Source: CAYFIW01 sp964500645
Lineage (GTDB): Bacteria; Chloroflexota; Dehalococcoidia; Lucifugimonadales; UBA826
Assembly (NCBI GenBank): GCA_964500645.1
Contig: CAZCOH010000038.1
Span: 1 to 14,706 of the forward strand
Length of the DNA stretch: 14,706 nucleotides
Direction: 5' to 3'
Both the position numbers and the translations under genes were made by a program. The notes under the pieces were generated by a model. That model did not search any database. It had not been told where the DNA came from and saw only the letters and a list, made by a program, of their open reading frames with translations. Positions 1-6,203 of the stretch are shown piece after piece; the stretch's first letter is position 1, and each line of letters begins with the position of its first letter.

Positions 1-1115
1 ACCTAACAGGGGTAGGTACGGCATTTAAAGTTATCCAAGCTTTATATGAAAAATTCAGGAGTGATATTCCAGATCATCTTTATGCACTAGTAGCTCTAGG
101 TACTATTTCCGATGTTGGATTAATGAAAGACGAAAACAGGTTCCTATCCAATAAAGGGATGACAGTAATCAATAATCAATCCATACCCAGTATAGATTCA
201 CTAATCAAAATATCAGGATTCTCAAAAAGCACCCTTTCTACCGAGAATCTTTCTTATGGAATAATTCCTCGCATAAATGTAGCTGGCAGACTAGATCACG
301 CCAACCTCAGCCTTCAACTATTACTGAGCGATTCACCAGAGGAGACAGATAATATTGCTGCTGAGTTGGAAGTTCTGAACAAGCAGCGCCAAGTCATGAC
401 AGAACGAGCAATACTTGAGGCCAAATCTCAATTATTAAAAGAGAAAGGATCATCAACTCCAAATATAATTTTTGCAGGTAAACAGCAATGGCTGCCTGGT
501 ATTTTAGGCCTGATCGCGGGACGGCTATCAGAGGAATATAATCGACCCGTTATAGCGGCGTCAGGCATGGGTGATTATATAAGAGCCAGTGCAAGAAGCA
601 TCCCTGAATTTAACATGATAGCTGCTTTGAGAACTTGTTCAAATATTTTTGAAAAATATGGAGGCCATCATATGGCCGCCGGATTCACAATAAAAAGTAA
701 AAACCTTAAAACTTTTCGGCAACAGATGACGTCTGTTGCCGATGAACTACTTGAAAATCTAGAGAGGAAAGTAATTCTGGACATAGATACGGAAATTGAC
801 TTGAATTGGATCAATAGGGAATCTCTAAGTTTTTTGAGTTCATTAGAACCCTATGGCAACGGCAACCCAGCCCCAGTATTTCTAACCAAAAGAACCTCTG
901 TACTAGATAGCAGAAGTGTCGGAAAAGACAAAAGCCACCTGAAACTTACTGTTCAACAAGGCAGCTCAACTATAGAGGCAATGGCCTTTAGACAAGGAAG
1001 CCGTTTGAAGGAAGCAAGAGGTGAAATAGATATTGTTTACAGCCCAGGGATTAATCACTGGAAGGGGAAAGATACTATTCAATTAACAATCGAAGATTTT
1101 AAAAGAAGTGCTTAA
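1..1115 (+). CDS. recJ: Single-stranded-DNA-specific exonuclease RecJ, 3' part (5' end outside window)
   Basis: RecJ degrades single-stranded DNA 5' to 3' in recombinational repair and mismatch repair, using two metal ions in a DHH phosphoesterase core. The reading frame is already open at base 3, so the ATG at 123 is an internal Met and not the start. About 370 residues are visible of a family usually near 560-580, so the N-terminal DHH catalytic motifs lie off the left edge. Seen here: the end of the DHH domain (VALGTISDV, then GRLDHA near base 285), the DHHA1 signature GGHHMAAG at 660-683, and the C-terminal nucleic-acid-binding (OB-like) part beginning around EPYGNGNPAPVF (846-881). It stops with TAA and faces lgt with only 19 bases between stops. 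An 11-bp hairpin lies inside the coding sequence (716-742). The family call is secure. Confidence 0.95.
   Translation, partial: LTGVGTAFKVIQALYEKFRSDIPDHLYALVALGTISDVGLMKDENRFLSNKGMTVINNQSIPSIDSLIKISGFSKSTLSTENLSYGIIPRINVAGRLDHANLSLQLLLSDSPEETDNIAAELEVLNKQRQVMTERAILEAKSQLLKEKGSSTPNIIFAGKQQWLPGILGLIAGRLSEEYNRPVIAASGMGDYIRASARSIPEFNMIAALRTCSNIFEKYGGHHMAAGFTIKSKNLKTFRQQMTSVADELLENLERKVILDIDTEIDLNWINRESLSFLSSLEPYGNGNPAPVFLTKRTSVLDSRSVGKDKSHLKLTVQQGSSTIEAMAFRQGSRLKEARGEIDIVYSPGINHWKGKDTIQLTIEDFKRSA
716..742. repeat. Perfect 11-bp inverted repeat (hairpin) inside recJ
   Basis: The arms TCGGCAACAGA (716-726) and TCTGTTGCCGA (732-742) are exact reverse complements separated by the 5-base loop TGACG. 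The hairpin is GC-richer than its surroundings and sits just after the DHHA1 motif, coding for the RQQMTSVAD segment. No U-tract follows on the + strand, so it does not look like a sense-strand terminator. Its role is unknown; it could be an mRNA structure, a protein-binding site, or chance. Confidence 0.7.
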
Positions 1116-1134
1116 AATCATGTTAAGTTAACCG

Positions 1135-1986
1135 TCACTCTCTCCTTCTTTCCGCTCTACTCCGTCTAGGTACAGAGTCAATAAATTCTCTTTTCACGTC
1201 CTCTGGGTCCCCTAACCTTGCCTTAAAAGCCAAGAGAGGCACGGTAATAACAAGAACCATAATTGCTATAAAATGAGCTTCTTGTAATCCAAATGCCCAG
1301 ATACGGTCCTCCCTTAAAAAAGTTACAATAAATCTGCCCGTCGCATAGAAAAACAAATACAGAGCAAACAACATACCAGATGGTTTCAATCTGTTTCGAA
1401 GGGTCCAAATTACCCATAAACATGACAAATTCCACAATATTTCGAATGCGATCACCGGTTGTACTCCAACCCCTAGACCATTTGCACAATACCTAGCCGC
1501 ACTCTCAGAGTGAGTCCATATAAACCCAAAGAATTGGCTTGTTGCCTTAGCACAATGTTCACCATTGACTATGTCTCCTAATCTGCCAATAGACTGTACA
1601 AATAACATGGCAGGAGCGGTCAGATCAGCAACAACTCCCACTGGATATCTCGCTAACGCCGCATACCCTGCTCCACCAATAAACCCTCCTAGAATACCTC
1701 CCCACAAACCTATACCTCCCGTCCATATAGCCAAAATCTTCCCTGGGTTATCCATATAAATATCCAAATTATCTATAATGTGGACTAATCTAGCTCCAAC
1801 TATGCCTCCTATAATTGCCCACATAGCAATTGAGTAAATATCGTCGGGATCAACATTTCTCAAGGTTGCCCAACGACCAACTAAAAAAACGGCAGCAGCG
1901 ACTGCTATAAAGCTAAACACTCCATGCCAACTAAGTATTAGCGAACCAAACTCGATTAGAAATGGACTGGATTCAATCTCTATCAT
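1135..1986 (-). CDS. lgt: Prolipoprotein diacylglyceryl transferase Lgt
   Basis: Lgt moves a diacylglyceryl group from phosphatidylglycerol to the lipobox cysteine of prolipoproteins, the first step of lipoprotein maturation at the cytoplasmic membrane. The 283-residue product has the usual length and several hydrophobic segments (about 16-37, 52-71, 83-110, 120-134, 178-197, 203-224, 236-253), ending in a very basic cytoplasmic tail (RRSRAERRRE). The Lgt signature appears as GRLGDIVNGEHCAKAT at 134-149, and the GRFIVTFLRED segment (217-227) matches the conserved C-terminal Arg/Glu region. The signature carries Asp138 where E. coli has Asn146, Ala146 where E. coli has Gly154, and Trp95 where E. 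coli has His103. The ATG start is preceded by GAGG about 12 bases upstream. The gene is transcribed divergently from xerD. Because the overall fold pattern is intact I read it as functional. Confidence 0.95.
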   Translation of the reverse strand: MIEIESSPFLIEFGSLILSWHGVFSFIAVAAAVFLVGRWATLRNVDPDDIYSIAMWAIIGGIVGARLVHIIDNLDIYMDNPGKILAIWTGGIGLWGGILGGFIGGAGYAALARYPVGVVADLTAPAMLFVQSIGRLGDIVNGEHCAKATSQFFGFIWTHSESAARYCANGLGVGVQPVIAFEILWNLSCLWVIWTLRNRLKPSGMLFALYLFFYATGRFIVTFLREDRIWAFGLQEAHFIAIMVLVITVPLLAFKARLGDPEDVKREFIDSVPRRSRAERRRE

Positions 1987-2029
1987 TTAAGTAAATTGCC
2001 TCGAAAAAATTGTCAAAATTGTAGTTGAA

Positions 2030-2057
2030 ATATTATCCTCCAATATATAGGTGTCAA
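2030..2057 (-). promoter_or_regulatory. Predicted sigma-70-type promoter for lgt
   Basis: On the minus strand a consensus -35 TTGACA (2052-2057) is followed after 16 bases by TAATAT (2030-2035). GATAAT at 14-base spacing is an alternative -10. It lies in the 85-base divergent gap upstream of the lgt ATG. The -35 is exact while the -10 and spacing are only fair. No equally good promoter for xerD is visible in the same gap. Confidence 0.4.
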
Positions 2058-2071
2058 GGTAAGATTGAACC

Positions 2072-3037
2072 ATGATGCAACTAAATCACATTAATTCTAA
2101 AGCCCAATGCAAATTTCGGGACATATTTAATACCCACATTGAAAATTTTGCTCACTACATGTTGGTTGAACGTGGTGCGTCTCAAAACACAATATCCTCC
2201 TATAAAACTGATCTTAAACAATTTTGTACCCACATAGAACAAAACCTTAATTCAGATCTCCCCAAGGATGTAAAAAACATTACTGCCAACATAATTTCTG
2301 GATTCTTGGTAAATCTGAGTGGCTTAGACCTAAAATCGTCCACAAGGTCCAGAAAGGTGGCAACAGTCCGTTCATTTTTCACATTCCTTCACATGGAAGG
2401 TGAAATCACTCACAACCCTTCGCAAGACATACCTATGCCAAAACTAGGACGTACTCTTCCTAAAACAATCTCCCCAGAGCAAGCCCGCGATTTAGTTACT
2501 ACCCCTCTCAGGAACTCTTCCTCTAACACAGCCATCCGGGATGAATCGATGTTACAGCTTTCTTACGCAAGCGGTCTAAGAGCGAATGAACTCATCTCTC
2601 TCAACACCAACAGTATTGATTTGCAATATGGGACAGTAAGATGCATGGGAAAAGGAAGAAAGGAGAGACTCGTTCCATTCCACCAACAAGCAGCAAGATC
2701 GCTAAAACTTTATATTGAAAAGGCTCGACCATCTTTGTCCAACAAAAACACCGAAAAAGCGCTTTTCCTAAATACGAGAGGTGGTCGCATCACACGTCAA
2801 GCATTTTGGGAATTGATCCGAAAGTACGGAAAAATGAGTGGATTACCTGACAATATATCGCCTCACACTTTGCGGCATAGCTTTGCCACACATTTATTGC
2901 AAGGAGGAGCTCCTCTAAGGCACGTTCAGGAACTGCTTGGACATGCTAGTATTTCTACAACGCAAATATACACACATCTAAGTACAGAATTTATTAGAGA
3001 AGAATACGAGTCTGCCCACCCGCATGCACGTATATAA
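2072..3037 (+). CDS. xerD: Site-specific tyrosine recombinase, XerD type
   Basis: Xer recombinases resolve chromosome dimers at dif by strand exchange through a covalent phosphotyrosine intermediate. The 321-residue protein has the N-terminal SAM-like core-binding domain (about 18-110) and the C-terminal catalytic domain (about 130-310). The full catalytic set is visible: Arg170 in YASGLRANEL, Lys194 in GKGRKERLVP, His265 and Arg268 in HTLRHSFATH, His291 in LGHASISTTQ, and nucleophile Tyr300. The TRQAFWELIRKYG stretch (241-253) and the tail after Tyr300 (THLSTEFIREEYESAHPHA) resemble XerD more than XerC, hence the symbol, though the paralogue call is less certain than the family. The start is either of two adjacent ATGs, with AAGGT about 11 bases upstream. 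It is the first gene of a + strand run followed after 35 bases by the small membrane protein and then uvrC. Its length, and the absence of integrase-associated genes or att repeats nearby, argue for a housekeeping Xer enzyme, not a mobile-element integrase. Confidence 0.93.
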   Translation: MMQLNHINSKAQCKFRDIFNTHIENFAHYMLVERGASQNTISSYKTDLKQFCTHIEQNLNSDLPKDVKNITANIISGFLVNLSGLDLKSSTRSRKVATVRSFFTFLHMEGEITHNPSQDIPMPKLGRTLPKTISPEQARDLVTTPLRNSSSNTAIRDESMLQLSYASGLRANELISLNTNSIDLQYGTVRCMGKGRKERLVPFHQQAARSLKLYIEKARPSLSNKNTEKALFLNTRGGRITRQAFWELIRKYGKMSGLPDNISPHTLRHSFATHLLQGGAPLRHVQELLGHASISTTQIYTHLSTEFIREEYESAHPHARI

Positions 3038-3072
3038 TAATTTCAAGTCATAAACACGTAGGAGATTTAGTA

Positions 3073-3393
3073 ATGCCAAGCAAAGGCAAGCAAAGAGCTT
3101 CTAGACAAGCTCAGCTCAGAAACAAACGTCGCAAAGGTAGAACACAAGTTGTAGACTCTAGAAGGGACTCTACATTAGAAAGCGATTCTGAAGAAGAAGT
3201 CATAACTCCAGCAAACGCTAGTGTAACTCTTCCCAAACAAACCAACATCCCTAAGAGAGCACCAGTTACATCTACTACACCTGGAAGCAATCTCACATAT
3301 GAATATTTGGGTGGGGAAATTCGGCAAATAGGTATAGTTGCAACAGTGATAGTAGCCTTACTCGTTGCCTTTACTTTTATTCCTCTAGGTTAG
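3073..3393 (+). CDS. Small basic protein with a single C-terminal membrane segment, function unknown
   Basis: I do not recognise a named family. The 106-residue product has three parts. The N-terminus (1-31) is strongly basic: MPSKGKQRASRQAQL is followed by a KRRKGR run. A low-complexity Ser/Thr/Glu/Pro-rich linker follows (about 32-80, with acidic SDSEEE at 38-42). One hydrophobic helix lies close to the C-terminus (about 86-104, IGIVATVIVALLVAFTFIP). This suggests a tail-anchored-like protein with its basic arm in the cytoplasm, possibly touching nucleic acid, ribosomes or anionic lipid. A strong ribosome site AGGAGA (3060-3065) lies 8 bases from the ATG, which supports a real gene. It sits 35 bases after xerD and 46 bases before uvrC on the same strand. 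SecE also pairs a basic N-terminus with one C-terminal helix, but the SecE sequence pattern is not evident. Confidence 0.75.
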   Translation: MPSKGKQRASRQAQLRNKRRKGRTQVVDSRRDSTLESDSEEEVITPANASVTLPKQTNIPKRAPVTSTTPGSNLTYEYLGGEIRQIGIVATVIVALLVAFTFIPLG

Positions 3394-3439
3394 ACAAAGA
3401 CGAAGAATTAAAAGATGTGCAAAGGAGCGAGCAATCTAG

Positions 3440-5296
3440 ATGACTCGCTTTAATGAAAGATTAAACCGTACTCCTGTATCACCAGGAGTTTATTTGATGC
3501 AAAATGACGCCGGAGAAATCTTATACGTTGGAAAAGCATCCAACCTTAGAAACCGACTTCGCTCTTATTTTTCACGCAGCCCAGACATAAGTCCAAAAGT
3601 AAAAGCTTTGGTTAGTTCTCTTACTGATTTCAACTTCATAGTGACAGAATCGGAACAAGAAGCATTGATCCTGGAATGTAACCTTATAAAAGAACATCAA
3701 CCCAGATTTAATTCCCGATTGAAAGACGACAAGAGTTACCCATTTATTAAAATAGACACCTCTGAAGAATTCCCACAAGTCTACATAACTAGAAATGTAG
3801 AATCAGGTTCAAAAGCCAAATATTTTGGACCATTTGCCAGCGCTGGTAGTGTAAGAAAAACTCTCTCATTAATCAAAAAACTGTTCCCTTATAGATCATG
3901 TACAAAAACGATCACAGGGAATGATAGTAGAGCCTGTCTAGATTTCCATATAAACAGATGTGTGGGGCCGTGTATTGGAGCTGCAAGTAAAGAAGATTAT
4001 GGGGAAATAATCAAGCAAGTAGAACTATTTTTGGAAGGTAACACTAAACAAATTGTAAATTCTATTACAGATAAGATGAATGCCGCTGCGCAAAATCTAG
4101 AATTTGAAAAAGCTGCAACTTTAAGAGATCAGGTCATAGCGATAGAAAAAGTTAATGAAGGCCAGAAAGTACTTAGTCTAGATTCTAAAAATATAGACAT
4201 AATTGGTTGTTCTTTATGGTCATCTGAAGCCTGGGTTGAAGTCTTTTTTATAAGACAAGGAAAATTAATTGGGAGGGACAATTTTTTGATGGAAGTCGGC
4301 CAGGAAGACGATCTTCCCACTATCCAAAATGCTTTTATAAACCAATTCTACAGAGTAACTCCATACATTCCTCCATTGATACTAACCCAATATCCATATA
4401 CCGATGAATCAAACACATTGGAAAATCAACTCTCATATAATCGGGGAGCCAAGGTTAAAATACTGAATCCCAAAAGAGGAGAACGTAAAAAGTTAGTGGA
4501 CATGGTTGTTGAGAATGCCTCAAAAGGCATGGATCAGTTAAAGGTGACTAGATTTACTGAGTTAAACAATGACGATACTGCGATGTCAGAAATACAAGAA
4601 GCCCTTAATCTCCCTGACAAACCTGAACGAATAGAATGCTATGACATATCCAATATACAAGGTACAAACTCTGTTGGAAGCATGGTTGTTTTCGAAAATG
4701 GAAGTCCGAAAACAAGTGAATATAGACGCTTCCAAATAAAGACTGTTAAAGGTGTCGATGATTATTCAATGATGAGAGAGATGTTGTCCCGTCGATTCAA
4801 ACGCTTAATTGACAAAGATACAGATAAATCAAATGCAAAAAATAAAATTCCAGATCAGTCTAGTTGGGTTAAACAACCCAACTTAGTTTTAATTGACGGA
4901 GGCAAAGGACATTTAGGGGCAGCGTTACAAGTTTTCCTAGAGCTTGGTATTAGAGACGTACCGTTGGCAAGTTTAGCTAAGGAAAATGAGGAAATATTTG
5001 TGCCGCAAACACCTGAGCCTATAGTTTTACCCCGAAATTCACACGGGCTGTTCCTCGTGCAAAGAGCTCGAGACGAGGCTCATCGTTTCGCTATTACTTA
5101 TCATAGGCGCAAGCGAAGCAAATCAACTTTTAGATCGTCTTTGGATCTTGTCCCTGGAGTCGGTCCTAAAAGAAGAAAACAGTTGTTGCGTAAATTTGGT
5201 TCGGTAAGCAAAATCAGGGAAGCCGAACTAGACGATATTGCCAGCACACCAGGAATCACAATCTCTCTGGCAAAACAAATCAAGTCTTACATTTAA
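3440..5296 (+). CDS. uvrC: Excinuclease ABC subunit UvrC
   Basis: UvrC makes both incisions around a lesion after UvrAB loading in nucleotide excision repair. The 618 residues match the family length. In order: a GIY-YIG nuclease domain for the 3' cut (PGVYLM 15-20, ILYVGKA 27-33, Arg37-Arg41 region, acidic Glu79 in LILECNLIKEHQP); four cysteines Cys154, Cys166, Cys174 and Cys178, the pattern associated with the UvrC iron-sulfur cluster; a UVR motif binding UvrB (about 205-237, NLEFEKAATLRDQ); and an RNase H-like nuclease for the 5' cut with Asp402 (CYDISNIQG), Asp486 (LVLIDGGKG) and His548 (RDEAHRF). Paired helix-hairpin-helix motifs at the C-terminus carry VPGVGPKRRKQLL (571-583) and TPGI. 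The ATG is preceded by AAAGGAG 12 bases upstream. A charged linker (about 457-479) precedes the Asp486 motif, and its coding DNA holds a hairpin. Probably co-transcribed with xerD and the small membrane protein. Confidence 0.97.
   Translation: MTRFNERLNRTPVSPGVYLMQNDAGEILYVGKASNLRNRLRSYFSRSPDISPKVKALVSSLTDFNFIVTESEQEALILECNLIKEHQPRFNSRLKDDKSYPFIKIDTSEEFPQVYITRNVESGSKAKYFGPFASAGSVRKTLSLIKKLFPYRSCTKTITGNDSRACLDFHINRCVGPCIGAASKEDYGEIIKQVELFLEGNTKQIVNSITDKMNAAAQNLEFEKAATLRDQVIAIEKVNEGQKVLSLDSKNIDIIGCSLWSSEAWVEVFFIRQGKLIGRDNFLMEVGQEDDLPTIQNAFINQFYRVTPYIPPLILTQYPYTDESNTLENQLSYNRGAKVKILNPKRGERKKLVDMVVENASKGMDQLKVTRFTELNNDDTAMSEIQEALNLPDKPERIECYDISNIQGTNSVGSMVVFENGSPKTSEYRRFQIKTVKGVDDYSMMREMLSRRFKRLIDKDTDKSNAKNKIPDQSSWVKQPNLVLIDGGKGHLGAALQVFLELGIRDVPLASLAKENEEIFVPQTPEPIVLPRNSHGLFLVQRARDEAHRFAITYHRRKRSKSTFRSSLDLVPGVGPKRRKQLLRKFGSVSKIREAELDDIASTPGITISLAKQIKSYI
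4862..4883. repeat. Perfect 9-bp inverted repeat with 4-base loop inside uvrC, terminator-like
   Basis: Arms AGTTGGGTT (4862-4870) and AACCCAACT (4875-4883) are exact reverse complements around an AAAC loop, and the + strand continues TAGTTTTAATT. The shape (stable stem, short loop, T-rich 3' flank) resembles an intrinsic terminator or attenuator, but it lies in frame inside uvrC, coding for the variable linker just before the LVLIDGG motif. The T-run is short and interrupted, so termination would be weak at most. Confidence 0.6.
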
Positions 5297-5323
5297 TTTA
5301 TCTAGAGATTAACAAATTCAAGT

Positions 5324-5752
5324 CTAATACAACTCTACTGAATCAAGACTCACGAATCTGACTTCAGGTTCATTGATGAGCACTTCAGAGTCTGTTACAG
5401 CAACACATTCTCTTCCCTTAACAATACTTCCAGCTATGGCATGCTCATCAAAAAAGTCGTTAAATTCAGAAACTTGTGATTCTTTCAAGAGCCTAGCGAT
5501 ATGTCCTGCTATTTTGGCAATTTCAGAATCAACGTTTATCACTTTCAAAAATTTTAGAAGTCCTAAATACCCGATTTCTGACCTTCGATCAAAAGAATCA
5601 GTACCCCATACTTTGTACAATGTATACGACGATATAGCTAATGAAATATTGCCGTCGATTGCAGAATAAATTAGTTCCATGGCTTTACTCTTGCCATCGG
5701 TATAGGATTTTATGACGGACGAATCGATAAGGTAGTCGATATCACTATTCAC
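5324..5752 (-). CDS. PIN-domain protein, probable toxin of a VapBC-like toxin-antitoxin pair
   Basis: PIN toxins are small metal-dependent ribonucleases, commonly cutting tRNA or rRNA when free of their antitoxin. The 142-residue product fits: it opens with YLIDSSVIKSY (Asp10 as first acidic residue) and later has FDEHAIAGSIVKG (Asp102/Glu103) and VAVTDSEV (Asp121). The second acidic residue, normally Glu in an ISxxTLxEL-like helix, falls at Lys47 in AISSYTLYKVWG, so activity may be altered. The start is GTG (5750-5752), overlapping the antitoxin TGA in the arrangement GTGA, which indicates translational coupling; the tracked Met is therefore a GTG codon. No ATG near the N-terminus would retain Asp10. 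It converges on uvrC with 27 bases between stops. Family assignment is good; toxicity and target are inferred. Confidence 0.8.
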   Translation of the reverse strand: MNSDIDYLIDSSVIKSYTDGKSKAMELIYSAIDGNISLAISSYTLYKVWGTDSFDRRSEIGYLGLLKFLKVINVDSEIAKIAGHIARLLKESQVSEFNDFFDEHAIAGSIVKGRECVAVTDSEVLINEPEVRFVSLDSVELY

Positions 5753-6060
5753 AAAAATGCCTCTCTTGCTATCCTTCGTGCTTCGTCTTCAGATATTTCA
5801 ACCGGAGTTCCAATAGGACGATCAGCTTGCATTCCTATATACTCATCATCCCAAATGGTCGGTTTTTCAGAATCTTGGATTTCATCTACGTACGACTCAT
5901 CACCTACATTTCCCTGAAGATATCCAGTCAAGGCCTGTTCAAGCAATGTCCTCATGGAAATTCTTCTCTCCGCTGACCTCGCCTTCGCTTCCAAGTAAAT
6001 ATCCTCACTTATTGCGGCGAAAAGTTGGCGCGTAGGGCCTTTAGTTTTCTTTCTTGGCAT
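5749..6060 (-). CDS. Ribbon-helix-helix-type antitoxin partner of the PIN protein
   Basis: The 103-residue protein begins with a basic arm (MPRKKTKGPTRQ). A segment at about 12-46 reads as a ribbon-helix-helix DNA-binding unit: the strand QLFAAI, then helix SEDIYLEAKARSAERR, a turn at IS, and helix MRTLLEQALTGYL. The C-terminal half is acidic (YVDEIQDSEKPTIWDDEYIG) and ends in a predicted helix (SEDEARRIAREAFL), the sort of tail that wraps and neutralises a toxin. It is the upstream gene of the pair and its TGA overlaps the toxin GTG. AGGTG 7 bases before the ATG is a plausible ribosome site. Such antitoxins usually repress their own promoter; the palindrome at 6104-6118 over the predicted -10 fits that. 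The RHH assignment is from pattern only; a non-TA regulator with a PIN partner is a less likely alternative. Confidence 0.72.
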   Translation of the reverse strand: MPRKKTKGPTRQLFAAISEDIYLEAKARSAERRISMRTLLEQALTGYLQGNVGDESYVDEIQDSEKPTIWDDEYIGMQADRPIGTPVEISEDEARRIAREAFL

Positions 6061-6103
6061 AATTGCACCTGTATTACTTCAAATCTTGTGATGCTAGAAT
6101 TCC

Positions 6104-6118
6104 CTATTATCATAATAG
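6104..6118. promoter_or_regulatory. Perfect palindrome, candidate operator of the toxin-antitoxin operon
   Basis: CTATTAT, a single central C, then ATAATAG: a perfect 7+1+7 dyad in the divergent gap between the antitoxin gene (-) and glycerate kinase (+). It overlaps the predicted minus-strand -10 box (6109-6114). A ribbon-helix-helix dimer could bind such a site. In AT-rich DNA a short dyad may also arise by chance. Confidence 0.45.
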
Positions 6119-6136
6119 TGAAACTAAATATAACAA
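6109..6136 (-). promoter_or_regulatory. Predicted promoter of the toxin-antitoxin operon
   Basis: On the minus strand TTGTTA (6131-6136) is followed after 16 bases by TATGAT (6109-6114). Transcription would begin near 6102, giving a leader of roughly 40 bases before the antitoxin ATG at 6060. The -10 coincides with the palindrome, as expected for an autoregulated promoter. Confidence 0.4.
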
Positions 6137-6203
6137 TATCACTAAAATACGAAAACCCTGATAAATACCACTTTATTTCACATGTAAACACAAGGATTTT
6201 GAT

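Noticed and set aside
666..680. Short GGCCAT/ATGGCC inverted repeat in recJ
   Set aside because: It is produced by the codons of the conserved GGHHMAAG motif, so selection on protein explains it.
1500..1512. CACTCT-C-AGAGTG dyad inside lgt
   Set aside because: Only 6 bp per arm with a single-base centre inside coding sequence; no context supports a regulatory role.
2010..2049. Plus-strand promoter for xerD
   Set aside because: Candidate boxes (TTGTCA with TATTAT, or TTGTAG with TATATA) have poor spacing of 15 or 19 bases; not strong enough to list.
2072..3037. xerD as integrase of a mobile element
   Set aside because: Standard Xer length and XerD-like C-terminus, no att-like direct repeats or cargo genes nearby, and housekeeping neighbours.
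4516..4531. ATGCCT/AGGCAT hairpin in uvrC
   Set aside because: A 6-bp stem is within what chance gives over a gene this long.
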